The notes under the pieces were generated by a model. It was not told the origin of the DNA, did no database searches, and was given only the letters and a program-made list of their open reading frames with translations. Positions 25,001-37,342 of a stretch of DNA of 64,000 nt are shown in pieces; the first letter of the stretch is position 1; the number at the start of each line of letters is the position of its first letter. The stretch comes from Gamsiella multidivaricata. Its lineage: Eukaryota > Mortierellomycota > Mortierellomycetes > Mortierellales > Mortierellaceae. The DNA is taken from the NCBI RefSeq assembly GCF_025024155.1, contig NW_026251764.1, positions 1-64,000 on the forward strand. Reading direction: 5' to 3'. Both the position numbers and the translations under genes were made by a program.

Positions 25001-28000
25001 CTGCTGCAGAGCTGGACAAAGTATTCGCAACCGAGGATCGTAGCGAAGCCATTGTCGGTGCTTCTTTCACAGTGAGCATTGTACTGAGTGTGTCCGCATA
25101 GACACAGCAACTCTTGATTGGCAAGCTCTAATAACGGCATTCATGCATTTATATGAAATGTACGTCAGAATTTAACGCGTTGCACTCGATTCATGTATCT
25201 CACAAACATAGCTGCGGACTTACACTGAGGACAGAGGTTTGGCTGACAATTGTCACATCCTTTGTGTTCATATCACCTTTGAGCAGAAGTGCTGATCCAT
25301 CGTGGAGTTGTAGCAAAATATAGGGGTCGGCGATGCTAGCAGCCACAATAGAGAGGTGTTCTCCGATAGGGATCACTTGTCTGATCTTGCAGTCTAGAGC
25401 AACAACAATGAATCGCATATTATCAGTATCTTTGGTCTATCCATCCTAAGATTCAATAGTTAGCTCGGCAAAGAAGTCATCGTACCTGCATTGAGCAGAC
25501 GCACCCCTCCGGAATAAACCTGCACTATTCTCGTTTCTTCCAGTAAAGACCCTATCGCAACTGTAGGCCCTTCGGAGTAGAACTGCGAGTTGGGCAGTTG
25601 ACGCAAATCATCTCCAGAAGTCGCCAGCACCTGAGGGCCGTGTGAGATTGCAGTTTCCAAAATCCTGCGCAGTATTTACATTTCCTCAATACCATATTCA
25701 ATACTTACCAATGTGCCCGTTTCCCTGGACACGATCAACAATTTGTCGTAGCTGTCCTCGGCGCCATCGCCTGTCTTGCGACTCTCATATTGCGACACAC
25801 CCTCGAATATGATCTCTTTCCTGCAATAAACTGTCCACAACGAGTTGGATCCTGCTAAAGCATCTGTCGACCGCACAACATTTGGCCGGATGTTTCTCTA
25901 TGTAATAGAATCCGAAAACAGCGTAAGTTTCCGGGCAAGCACCGGCATTGGTATTTATACAATTACCTAGATGTACCTGGAAGACCACAAGTGCGCCGTT
26001 TTGACCAGATCCTGTAGCAGCGACAAGCTCGTGTTGAGGAGGAAAGTCGGAGTGCTATAACGTAGAGTCATGTAAGCGAGTCGTTGATTCGATCGTGATT
26101 CTAGCGTTCCATTGAACAACCTGTCCACCTACCGATTCCTAAGTAAAGTAAGAAAAGGAGAACGGGTTCATAATGGTATTAGCTCCGATTGAAGTCCAGT
26201 AATAGAAATAGTAGATGGATTCGCTCAACATATTGCGCTACTTACATTGCTGGCCCTCTGCCCAATATCAAGGTCAAGTATAGGCCCTGTGTTGGTGAGA
26301 GTGTCGCAAATCTCAAACTGCCATTTCGATTCTCCTGCGTCCATGGCCGACTCGATCTCATCCTTAGACTTATCCGTCGGTTGATCCGTAATCGTCTCCA
26401 CATCCTGTCCATAGAGTTCTAAGTGGAAGGTCGTTCGTCAGTGTCACAACATTAATTCAGAATATTTCAGAATGATAAATCTATGGTTGAATTCTTACCA
26501 TCTTCCAAATCCATCGAGTTGATTGGAAACGCGGCAATTCGTTTCTTTTTCTATAAATGACTAGCGATATGAGTAAAAGCCACGCCGTGCCTTATCGACG
26601 ATGAATTTCAGGCGTGTCATTGTTGTATTGCGTACCTTGACCTGATCTTTGGTGGAATACTTGATCAGCATCGAATCTGCATATCGGGACCCAGCAAAAT
26701 AGTATCCAGAACCGAGGGAACATTTGCATGATGTCTGCATGCTTGTTCCCGCCTTCTCAATCTTGAACCCAGAGAGCGATCGCCCCTCCTGCTGCAGCCC
26801 AACCACATACATGTCGCCATTCCTCAGCGTGAACAGAATTTGGTCCGGTGCCAGAAAGACATGCTGTGAACCCTCCAATGCGATATCAAAATGATGTTGG
26901 TTTTGTAATGGAAATTCTGTCACCATAGGTGCATAGCCATTGACGCCCACGCCCATGCCTGTCGATCCCTGATCAAGATGAATAAGTGCATTTGCAGAGA
27001 CAACCAAAAGTCCGCCGACAGGCTTTGGTACGGCAATGACCTTTGTGCAGTCGTAAGGGAGTTGGTCGATAGAATAAATGATGGGATAGACTTTGTGGGT
27101 TATGTCGAGCGAGACCACGACCAGAGAACAAGTATCCTTGCGCACTGGCAGACGGCTATGTGCAGAAAGAGGCAGATGTGGTGAGCGGTCAGCATCTTCT
27201 CAGCCAAGTCATCCATATCTATTGAAACGGTGTCATTGGAATGTACCCCGTCCACGTTTGCTGAGGGGAGAAAAGAATGGCAAGAGTCGGCTCGTAAAAA
27301 TCATAGAGGAACACCATGTCAATGACATTCTTGATTCTAATATCAATATCAGACAGCGTCATGACATAGCTCGGCAGATATGGCCATTTCCTATTGATAA
27401 GTAATAGCAGCGACAAACGATACGTTGGTTACATCGCAGGAGCACACAACGAATTTCGGCCATTTTCAGTTAAAAAGACAAAGCCTTACTTTGATGCATC
27501 ATCCTCTTCTCCAATTGAGGTCTCCTCCTGTCTAAAGGGTAACACGGCGAGTCGATCTCCATAAAATGCTAGGACAGCGCAGCGTCGCGATGGATCTACT
27601 CGGATCTCAGTCGGGTGTGAATTGTTCAAAAATTCTTGCTATCACCGGGATGACGGGCAAACAGGAAAGACTGTCAGAAACCGACTTTTGGAAGCCTGTT
27701 ATGATAACATTTCCTGCTGCGATCTTTACCTTGTAGTCGTCTCGCTCATAGTAGTGGATCGAGACAGTGACAAGACAATGATTCGAGAATGACCATTCCA
27801 GCAAGGACATCTATGTGCAGTCAAGGCATGAGCAATAACATGGGATCGTTGTACGATTGTTGGTGAAAAACAGGCGCTTTATTAAAGAACCCTTCCCATA
27901 CACACTTGTTAAGCAGTTGACAACCAAGTGGTCTGATTTGATGCTCCTGAGCTGCTTTAAAACGAACCTTGGCATCCTTGAAGCTGACCAAGATGCTGTC

Positions 28001-28279
28001 CAATCCGTGCTGGCCTGATGAACTTGTCCGGATCACTCCCATGGAAGTGATGATTCCATTCAGTCTATGCGTCGCCACCAGTTCCAATTTTGGTAGCTGA
28101 TCAGCCTGCGCTGGCTCCGTGAAGTTATAGATCTCCAGCACAGTCGACTTCGAGACGATGACATTGAGTATATCTGGCCGCACAAAGTTGCATCGGACCA
28201 CTCGCTCAATCCCTGTCGGAGAAAAGAGTTCCTTGGCGAGCGTGTACATGGACATTGCGTTGACGCCGTTGTTATCCAA
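22074..28279 (-). CDS. CFT1: cleavage and polyadenylation factor subunit CPSF160/Cft1
   Basis: The largest scaffold of the pre-mRNA 3'-end cleavage and polyadenylation complex, built of beta-propellers. I traced 18 exons from 28279 (MDNNGVNAMSMYTLAKELF) to TAA at 22074, 1500 residues, all in phase. An alternative start is the Met at about 28255. Landmarks are PTGIERVVRC, the hallmark FYEPTLAILFSPQQTWTGR, FEICDTLTNTGPI, NGALVVFQRNIRP, LAIRFRKV, HPMICDGRIGCFTQFHN, YDMPWPIRKVP and the CPSF-A end NPRAFRLL, KGILDGDLL and KQIGTGVD. A basic then acidic segment near 24870-24990 looks like a nuclear localisation signal plus a disordered loop in the middle propeller. A 6-nt exon at 26138-26133 is possible. 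Introns are mostly 60-160 nt. Confidence 0.96.
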
Positions 28280-30783
28280 TCGAGATCACTTTTTTGCAGA
28301 GCACACTCCACAGGCTGGGGATAATTACTAAAGTCGAAGTACTGTGGGGTTCTTCAGTATCCTGAAAGATGGGCTGTCAGGATGTCGCGTTGGGTTTCCT
28401 GGTTTGTTTCAAGCAAGCACAGGCGATGTAGCAAAGAGGAAGTGATGTGAACACAGCCAACGCGCTCAAAGTGTTTGCTGGTGTGGCCAGCAGCCACCTC
28501 TTCAGACAAGATTCGATATTAAAATTCGAGAAGTAACTTGTATAAAGTGATAGTGTGAGCAAGAAGACCTTTGTGCTGATCGCGTGCACATAGTTTAAGT
28601 GATAATCAAGTCATTCGAACGGGGAGTTATTCTACAAACCTAGTTTATCTCTCTAAGGCAATACTGGCAAGAAACTGCCATTATCAACGTATACATTGTT
28701 GGATGAGGGTTATACCTGTCTTTGGAACCCGATAAGTTAAGTTCTTTTAGTTTATTATCGCCGTTCCCATCAATAGCGTCAGGAGATGTACAGACCAATA
28801 TGGACTTCATCGCGCTTCTCGTGGAGCTAAAGAGGAAAGATGGTACTTAAACAAAGGGCCACACAGTATTAAAGATTCCTCTATCCATGCCAGTGAACTT
28901 GTTAAAAGCAGCCTAGGACAGATCCAGCTGTCCGAAGCTGGAGTGCTGGTGCTACAGCTCATCCCTGTTCGCTTTCGGCGACTTTGTAGAGCAGGAGGCG
29001 CAGAGTCAGGCTGTAGGCATGGATCTTGAGCTACCCATCGGCTTGCAGAGCTCTATGAACACGTACTCCCCCGCCCGAGTAGTGCTGTCCTTGATCAGGA
29101 TATTTTTCGGACCGTCCGAACATTCTGGTGGCCTTTTGATTCTCAAAACAGCCTCAGCTACTTTTCGTTGATCAAGTAGAAGTTGCCCCTACAGGTAGGC
29201 ATCGAAAGATATGTGAAGCGTTTAGGACGGCAGCTTGGTAAAAAGGACTCAGCATAGAACACTGGCTCATGAACTGAGGACTTGTCATAGCCATCGATCG
29301 TTCCCAAAAAAGCCGCTCCTTCCTGTGTCATCGCCCATTCTGGATTCCAAGCGCTGATCTATGTAAAGACGAAGTATATCGGAATGAAAGGTACTAAGGA
29401 ACAAAATGTAAAGGAGTAGGAAGACAGTTATGGTTGGTTTAAGGAAAAGCGCGCTTCTGCCTACCAAACTGGTTGTAAGATCAAAAAGGGACGGACAGAA
29501 GAGTTGGGGAATCGGATGGGTTGGATTCAAAGTGCCAAAGCTTGATGACAAAAAGCTCATAGAGATGCGGACAACGAACCCCCAGTCAATGTACCCCTGG
29601 CTCTCAGAAGAGTGTTGAAATCAAATGCTGTTGCTTTTTGTTATGGGGCTGATCTCTCTTTTTTTCACATATTTTAGCTGTGCCTGGCGGGACTATAGCG
29701 CAGCGACTGGTACGCGTTTTGTTGCAGACGCAGTACGCGATTTGATCAAGGACCTGATATGGTAGCTTCATTGTGCTGCTGTACCGCCATTCGCACTCAA
29801 ACGCTGGTATAATTTTCTTTCGCCATGAAAAAGCATATGATGTAGAGAGGGATGAATGGAGCGAGCTCACATTTGTCAAGATGGATGGCTCGCAGAGCTT
29901 TATCATACCAGCCAGAGCTGATGATAACGCGACAGGGCAATTCAATTCAGTTCCTCATTTGTTCCTTGTTCCTGCTCTTCTTTCGCGTCGTTATCATATT
30001 CAGCAGAGTCCTCCCTCCGCACAAGTCGGACTTAATTAAACTGAAACCGACAGGGCTGGTCTTTGGTCTGCGCGCCACGCTCGATCGATCCCAGATGAAG
30101 ATTTAAAACCATTCCTACCCGAATGTGATAATAGCAGAAGCAACAGAATAAGGAGGAAATATCTTAGCAGGACTAAATAAGAAAGATAACTTCATCCGTA
30201 TCAGAATCTCTAATTCTTTCTAGGTCATAACATTTCCTTGTCCCTGTGTCTGTCCCTGCCCCTGACTACCCCTGTTTCAGTTGGCGAATAAGAATCAATA
30301 AGTTTTGTGGGGCGCGTTTCTGGACAACAAGACGCGTTCTGCATGTTTTTTGACTCTTTTAAAGAAATGAAAAAGGTGAATAATGATGCAGGAAGTATTC
30401 AATATTAGTTTTGTATTTATGCGGCTGTCAATTGAAATGGCCTCCGGATATGTTTGTGCTGTGCTCTCTTTTTGCGGGGCCACAAGCGCACTGCTCACTA
30501 TTGTAAAGAGGGAACGAGCCAGGAGGGGAAGAAAATTTAAAAAATGAGAATGGAGGGCATTTGGCCAAATAGAAGGAACGCGTGCTGCACACAGGAGATA
30601 AAGTAGGAGCATTTCTCAGGCACTGCCACAGTTGCGCGGGTAACTATTCAACGCATCGGCTAACCTTGTTTACATTGATGTGAGTGAGAGCGATGGATCG
30701 TATATCAACCCCTGTCTTCACCCCCTCTCGGACCTCAAGCCCATCTCATTCGACAACATCTTGGTCGCTAGATCGCAGGGACG
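28280..30783. promoter_or_regulatory. intergenic region between divergent Cft1 and FYVE-RING genes
   Basis: About 2.5 kb. A pyrimidine-rich stretch and a short upstream frame lie just before the FYVE-RING start. Open frames of up to about 100 codons (for example 29285-29560 minus, 29773-30039 plus, 30295-30612 minus) show no family motif. I see no supported gene here. Confidence 0.4.
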
Positions 30784-30791
30784 ATGACTGA
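30693..30791 (+). promoter_or_regulatory. upstream open reading frame overlapping the FYVE-RING start
   Basis: A 32-codon frame starts at ATG 30693 and ends at TGA 30789-30791, overlapping the presumed main start (30784) by 8 nt in another frame. If transcription begins upstream, ribosomes would meet this ATG first, so it could repress the main frame. It could instead be part of an upstream exon. Confidence 0.35.
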
Positions 30792-33363
30792 AGCGCAGGG
30801 AACCAATGGCGAACTTCAGTATTCTATACCGCAGCTAAGAAATTCCAAGGCATGCGAGCGATGTGGAAAGACCTTCTTCCAGACTAAGAAGACGAACTGC
30901 TACAATTGCGGTAGGATGCATGCATTGGATTAGTCTATTTCAGTCTGTAGTAGCGTTGTAACGCTTGTTCAATTGGTATGCAGGTGTCCAGTTATGCGTC
31001 GACTGCAGTAAGTACAAGACCAAGCTTAAGAAGTTCGGCTACAGCGGATAATGAGATGAGTGCATGTGGATGACTGAATGAAGATGAGGGATGCTGGGAA
31101 ACAGCGATGACTTATCTTGTTTTGGTGTTCTAGGGACGTGTGTTGTTGCGCATATTGCGCCTACTTCCTGCAAGGCAAGCAGATTGAAATACAGCATGAT
31201 GCCATGTGGGATATCAAGTCCTATGTATTTGTCATTAACGCATCCATGTCTTGGTGAACAGTGTATGCGCTTGACGAGAAAGGGCTGAAGGGCCTCAGCA
31301 TCAAGACCCTGAAGCGGTACCTACAGGCCTACAACATTAACACTCACGGCATGCTTGAGAAGGACGGTAAGGATGGACTAGACGGCGTCTTCCTGTAGCT
31401 GTGGTTGTGGGGTTGGGTATGAGCTGACTCCCAAGGATGAATCTTTGGTACTAGAACTGATCAAGGCCATTATGGCGCACCGTCCTATTCCCGAGGTATC
31501 AGAAGTCTACTTCCGGACCCATACGCCAGAAACCGTTGACGAATGGGCATCCTTGCACGACGAGTTCACGAGCGGCACAGCAGCCTCGATGTCCGGCGGA
31601 TCATATCTCGACAAGTTCTTTGCAAAGCTCAGGATCAAGGATGATGCCCTTGCAGCAAAACCTCAGGCACAGTCTTCATCTCAGCAGCGACCGGAACCAG
31701 GAGCGGCATCAGCACCAGCATCAAAACCAACGGGACCAGTACCATCCAAGGAGCCCAAGACTCCACCTTCGACCCCTCCTCGGCCGCACAGTGTATCGCA
31801 ACCTCAGCAGAAGCCTCAAGCCCATCCTCAAGCCCAGCAGCAATCCCAGCAGCAACAAAAACCTCAAATTCAATCAACTGGTGCATATCCATATCCACAT
31901 ATGCAAACACCACCGAAACCGGAAGGGACTTCCACATATACCCAAGTGCCGCCACCACCCAAAGGGCCATACTGGACCAGGACAATGCCAACCCCAAATA
32001 TTCCAAGATACAATCCCTCTGGAGGTCCACTGCCCTTTGTCCCTCCTACTGCAGCACAACAGCAGGCATATGGAGCGCATTCACCTGGGGCTTACCCACC
32101 TGGGGTGTACCAGACGTCTTCACAGCCGTACCAGGCGTATCCGGTGTATTCGCAAGAAATACCAACAAGCTATCATACGTTCCCATCACACCAGTATCCA
32201 CAGTACGACCCATTCCAGCAACAACAGTACCCGCACCAACATCAGCGTCCGTTCTCGTCTACCCAGCATCCTTACCACCAACAGTATCCTCAGTACCAGC
32301 AATATCAGCAGCATTTTCAGCAGCAACAGCATCATCAACATCACCAGCAACAACATCAGCAACAGCATCAAGCGTATCCGCAGGCCCAACCTCAGCCTCA
32401 GCCAAGTCGGCCTCCACCTTCTTCAGGGACCAGCACCTCTTCGGGGTACTCTTCTGGCTCATATCGTCCGAGTACAGCGTACACCTCCTCGTCGACCACC
32501 TCAGGATCTGCACATCAGAGTAATACCGCATCGGCAACTCCTCCAAGGCCAACACCGACTCCCCAGGCGACTCCCCAGGCGACTCCCCAGGCGACCCCAC
32601 AGCCGACATCAACTCCACGTCCGACTTCCGGCTCTTCTCGTCCAACTCCAGATCCCCCACAATCTGCACCAAATCCTCCACAGGCAACACAAGGACCTCC
32701 ACCATCCAGTGGCCTTCGTAGGCCTGAGGACCGCAATGAGTACCCCTCATCTTTTTCTCAGACTGGCCCAAAAACCACTTCACAGAGCGTTCTGCCTCCT
32801 TCAAGAAACAGACAATCGACCCGCGGTCCGCAAATTCCGCATAGCGATTCGCAGCTGTGCCTTGAAGATATCACGTCGACGACAGTTGATCTGAAAGAGC
32901 TGCCAGTCAAAGTCATCAAGTCTTTGTTGGACGCGAGTTGCGTTTCCTATAAGGGGATCGTGGAGAAGGAAGATCTGGTCAAGCGTCTGCAGTCCTTGAT
33001 CGACCATACTAGGTTGGGACAAGAAAAACTCAAGAGTGAACAGGAAGGTGGGTCCAAGGGTCAGGCTTCGTCCACAGCAGGACCAGCGGCAAGCACCAGC
33101 GCATCATACGAGGACGATAGTACCTGCAAGATCTGCTATGATGCGCCTTTGGACTGCGTGATGCTCAATTGCGGCCATTTATCAACGTGCATGGATTGGT
33201 ATGGATGCAGCTCCATTTCTTTTATTGCAGTTATTGTTATTCCATTTAACTAACTTTTTTTCTTTTTTCTTTTTTTAGTGGCAAACAAATTATGGATAAA
33301 GATCGAGCCTGTCCCATCTGCAGAGAATACATTCTCAAACTTCTCCAGGTCTTCAGAGCTTGA
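30784..33363 (+). CDS. FYVE-RING E3 ubiquitin ligase, RNF34/RFFL-like
   Basis: Exons 30784-30910, 30984-31007, 31262-31366, 31436-33198 and 33279-33363. The N-terminal zinc finger (CERCGKTFFQTKKTNCYNCG, then CVDC) is the short FYVE-like finger of the RNF34/RFFL group. A first SAP-like helix pair follows (LSIKTLKRYLQAYNI). About 430 disordered residues rich in Gln, Pro and Ser come next. A second SAP-like segment (LPVKVIKSLLDASC) and a C-terminal C3HC4 RING (CKICYDAPLDCVMLNCGH, then CG and CPIC) end the protein, as in RNF34. Such ligases act at endosomal membranes and target signalling proteins; substrates here are unknown. One junction (31366 to 31436) is out of phase by one base with the only good donor and acceptor. 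The gene ends 59 bp from the convergent FNTB gene. Confidence 0.82.
32558..32605 (+). repeat. 12-bp tandem repeat in coding sequence
   Basis: Three perfect and one imperfect copies of a 12-bp unit (gactccccaggc) inside the disordered part of the FYVE-RING gene encode an Ala-Thr-Pro-Gln repeat. In-frame units of this kind change number easily between strains. Confidence 0.85.
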
Positions 33364-33422
33364 GTGGCGCTCCGATGAATTAGCTCACGCCAATCTATTA
33401 TCTGCTACTTCGGTCCCATTCA

Positions 33423-35117
33423 TTAATGGATTATCTCAATATCGACCTCTTCAATCACGTCCTCAGCCGCTTTCCCGTAAAAGTACACGAAGGCCTTTCT
33501 GATTTTGTCCAGCCGGATATTGAGCACTGGGTGTGTTGCCTCCACTACATTCGCTGCTGAACCAACTACACAGAGCTTGTCGATACTCTCAGTCCAAAGC
33601 AGGATGGAAAGCGCGCCCGAGGCAATGTTTTTCAAGTCATGTCGAAAAGAGATCTGGTGCTGTGATACCGACAGACCACTTAGGCAATAGCATGTATGGT
33701 AGTAGTCGACCGATCTAGACAAGAATAAATCCGCGTTAATTTCATCGCACTGTACGCAAGGACGATTGTTGGAGTAAGATGCGGGTTGATCCTAACTTTG
33801 ATGGCTTATCACGGAGACCACCCCATTTGCTCTGACATGCTACCAGCAAGTACTCCTGCAGTGCATCTAGAAGAAGAAACAAACACAAACGCCATTAGAT
33901 ACACCATATCCATTGCGTTGTAAAGCAATGAGGCGTAGCATGTACATCTCGCCATATAGCCACATACCTCGGTCATAGATGAAATCCAGAACGTTCTTAT
34001 CCTGGTCCAGATTCTCAAGCATCTTGCCAATGATAGGGAAGACGCCGCCCATCCAGAACGAATAGCAGCCATCGACCAACTTGTTGGTCCTTCCCTGGAA
34101 TCCTCCCTCAAGCGACATCTGTCGACTCGCACTCCATTTTACCAATGTATCAACATTTAATACATCAGTCCGACCTAACAGCTCCAACGCTGCTAATGCA
34201 CAAAACGTGTATCCTCCATGCGCTTCAGTTCCCGGGACTGCGCCCAATCCGCCTTCGTAAGTCTGACACCGTCCAATGAACTCTGCAACGCCCTGTTCTA
34301 GTTCCGGTGTGCGAATGTTCGTAATCGTCGCCGCTGACATGGCACAATAACTTCCTCGGACATCAATCTCGCCACCAACCATCATTTTGAATGACCCATC
34401 TTCCTGCTTCACACGCATCAAGAACTCCAACAGTGTCGTGCGGTTGATCGCATCATAAGCTTCCTTAGTCCCAATGATGGCCAATGCATTCACCGCAGCA
34501 TATGTTGGCGCCAAATGTGCCTCCTGTCCAGGCCCACCAGCAAATCCTCCAGTCTCGCACTGCATGTGACGAAGGGTCGAGACGGTTCTTTGTGCCAATT
34601 GTTCTGGGATCTTGTGTCCAAGGAGGTCCAGCGATTGAAGCATCCAATAGCAGAGCCATGGTTTGCTAGCGTCCAGAGCGGTCCAGTACCATTCCAGGGA
34701 GTCGATTCCACCGAGGATATATTCTACATGGCGAAGTCTCTTGAGTTCAAGGCTAATGCATCGTTGATTCGATGTAGGGCGCAATTGGTCAGTCCTTGAT
34801 ACCCCCATCCTGGCAGTAGATGCATATTTTGAGAAGCGCAGATCATAGCCTACCCTGCAATTGGCTTTGGCATAGGGTTCTCTTGGGTATATGAAAAGAA
34901 GGCGCCACGAATACTCTTCTCGGTCTGGAGCTGCAGTTCCATCGGCGATATCCAGTAGCTCTTAGTTAGTTTTTTGAAATTGCCGTATAAACAAAAGGGT
35001 CCTGGAAGATTCACATCCCAAGTTGCTCTATACCTGGACTTCGGACGAGCCCGTTGGGAAGTCGTCGTCTTTGTATCCATATGACTGCAGATCCCCTTCG
35101 CGGTTCAGGACGCCCAT
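33423..35117 (-). CDS. RAM1: protein farnesyltransferase beta subunit
   Basis: The catalytic zinc-binding subunit that attaches farnesyl to CaaX cysteines of Ras-type GTPases and mating pheromones. The exons 35117-35034, 34960-34854, 34752-33968, 33866-33797 and 33714-33423 join into 445 residues, near human FNTB (437). Conserved features are FPTGSSEVQ, LDASKPWLCYW, GGFAGGPGQEAHLAPTYAAV, VGGEIDVRGSYCAMSA, AHGGYTFCALAALELL, the zinc-ligand region and VDGCYSFWMGG. GGLRDKPSKSVDYYHTCYCL then supplies the His zinc ligand. The farnesyl rather than geranylgeranyl assignment rests on length and on the LRDKP...DYYHTCY block. It is convergent with the FYVE-RING gene. Confidence 0.95.
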
Positions 35118-37342
35118 GATGAATATGGAGGTGTTCAAAAGGAATGTGGAGATTGCACGGTGTCCAGACGCGCGCACGTAACCCCTTGCGCAGGTCACAC
35201 GTGATTCATATCCAACGTTTCCCCGTACAGGTCTGATCCGCTATATAGGAGCGCTCGATATTTGCCGTGCTGTTAGGATCATACATCGTCTCGATCCACA
35301 TGGAGGCGAGCTTTGATGGTGCACAGGCATTTGGAAATATGACATTAAAAATGACTCAAGAAACGCGATAGTTTACCTTCTTAAAAGAGTTGTTTGAAGG
35401 ACGTGTACTTTGATGACAAACCTTTCTACTGTTGAGGCTTCCGTTCCCATATATAAGTACAGCTGGCCTTGCAGCCTTACAGTGGATGGCATCACCGGGA
35501 CCTGAAAGCCTCAACGCTCCCATGAAGCACCTAATCTCCCTCGGCCTGCGCTCCCTTAGTTCTCTCCCGGTTTCACCTCTTAAGCAGTTTGGAGACGTAG
35601 ACACCGCTCAGAAGGTCTTGTGAGTACCACCAACGCCTCAAACCGTCCTTGTGTGACGACAAGGTCGGCAATGACTTGTCCGATAGGGGTTCCTCTACCT
35701 TCAAGATACTCAGGAGTACGATCGGAGGTTGATCCACTTGGCTCTCTTGAACAGAAATCTTGATCCACTGCGGCGCGTCAACTATAGCGTTTGGTGAGTA
35801 CAGGGCTGCGCGTCGTGCCTTGAGTATCCCCACTGCATTTTCCGGTTGAGTATCAATTGCACCACTGTGTCCTCGTAGTCTTCCCCATGACCTCTACGAT
35901 TGATGACGGTGCTGAAGTCTGGGTTTGTAGTACTTGGTTGACTGTCATGGTCGCCTGATGCCAAACACCATTAAGTTCGCTCATAGGCCATTGGTCGAAA
36001 GATAATCCAAAAGGCGTACCTCATATTGTGATATAGTGGGTGGGATTTGAGCTCTTTGGTATAGAGCATGCTGGAGTAGTGCAATTGAGTTTAGACTGCA
36101 CAGGATAGGATGGGAATAAAAAGCAGTTCTATTTGTCTTCCTTATGATATGATGTTGGTAGTATAGTTACCCTGCATCTCGCTACCCTGCCCATACTGGC
36201 ACCACCCCCAAAAGGGCCATGGTGTTACTCTGCTATGTCGCTTCATTGACATATGAGATCAAGTTGTGGGATTCGATGGAACGCAAGAAACTAGTTGTTG
36301 AGCACGCACGACATCTAGTGGTGGAAGAAGAAAAGCACAAGTCCCGCCCTGCTCGTGCTGAGCGATGCGTATGAAGGCCAGTTGTAGCAGGGTATACCAA
36401 GGATGTAGTGGTACAGCGAGAGTGAAATAATCGGTACTTTCTGTTCAGAAGGGGTAACGTCGACACATGTTTCACCAATAAGTTTATGGGGATGTAAAAG
36501 GACTAAGAGTCAGCCATTAATGAGTTCGGGAGCAATGGTTATGGGCCCAAGACAAGTGCAAGATCCAAGCTAGACATAACATCCACGACAGAGATAGCAC
36601 CCAAGGCGCCGTAGCTTACAAGACTCTTTGACCATCGCAAGCACTGGGCTTGGCCTTGGGTCTCAGCGCACTTCACAGCTGATATGTAATCAACTCAAAG
36701 AGTTGGGATTCGCAGTAGCGTGAAGTAGTCGCTAGTTCCGACATCTCTGTTACAGGTTGTTCAAGGTAGTCACAGAGAAGGTATCACTGGAAGTGATGAC
36801 CACGAGGTGCTTCAAGCTCAGGCATGCCAAGACAAACAGAAGAAATCCACAGCACAAATCAGCGTTACCTTGGAATTTTTGCCCTGCATCAGATGGGGAT
36901 CCAGGATAGTCTATTGCATATAGCGCGATAGGCTTTTTTTTTTTTTTTTTGCTACCTGATCGACCTTTTATGGACCGCTAGGACGTTGTTACCGAACCAA
37001 GTTGCGCGCGTCTTCTTAAGGGGCTTCTATATCCCTATTCACACTCTACTCTACATACCAATGCATGTAACTTGCGGTGGTCTAAATAGAGTAGGGAATA
37101 GACTAAACGTGGGGCCTGAGGGGCAGTAATGAAGCGATGCCTTGGATGGAGAGAGTGCAATAGCGTATGAAATAAATCACGTTCGTTATCCGAGCTGCAA
37201 TGCTATCGTCCCTTGCTCGTGTACTTAACTTAGTGGATGATCAATAAGGATTTATTCTAGGCAGTCAGACCTCAAAGAGCGCAACAATCCCTAAAAGTTG
37301 GTTCTGCACAGGATCAAACGGACATTAAGCACCTCTGTGGGT
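35118..37342. other. intergenic region with possible decayed coding sequence
   Basis: About 2.2 kb upstream of FNTB. On the minus strand, 35356-35990 shows partly overlapping open frames that look protein-like but are broken by stops and frame changes. Their family is not recognised. The rest (36000-37340) shows no coding signal; a poly-T run lies near 36934-36950. Confidence 0.3.

Noticed and set aside
25641..25708. Splice acceptor after GCGCAG near 25646 in Cft1
   Set aside because: It would shift the frame; the acceptor after CCCTCAG at 25631 gives the conserved TLVLATSGDDLRQL sequence in phase.
31536..32894. 452-codon plus-strand frame and a 181-codon minus-strand frame within the FYVE-RING gene
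   Set aside because: They are alternative frames of the Gln/Pro repeat region; composition follows from the repeats, and the true frame leads into the RING domain.
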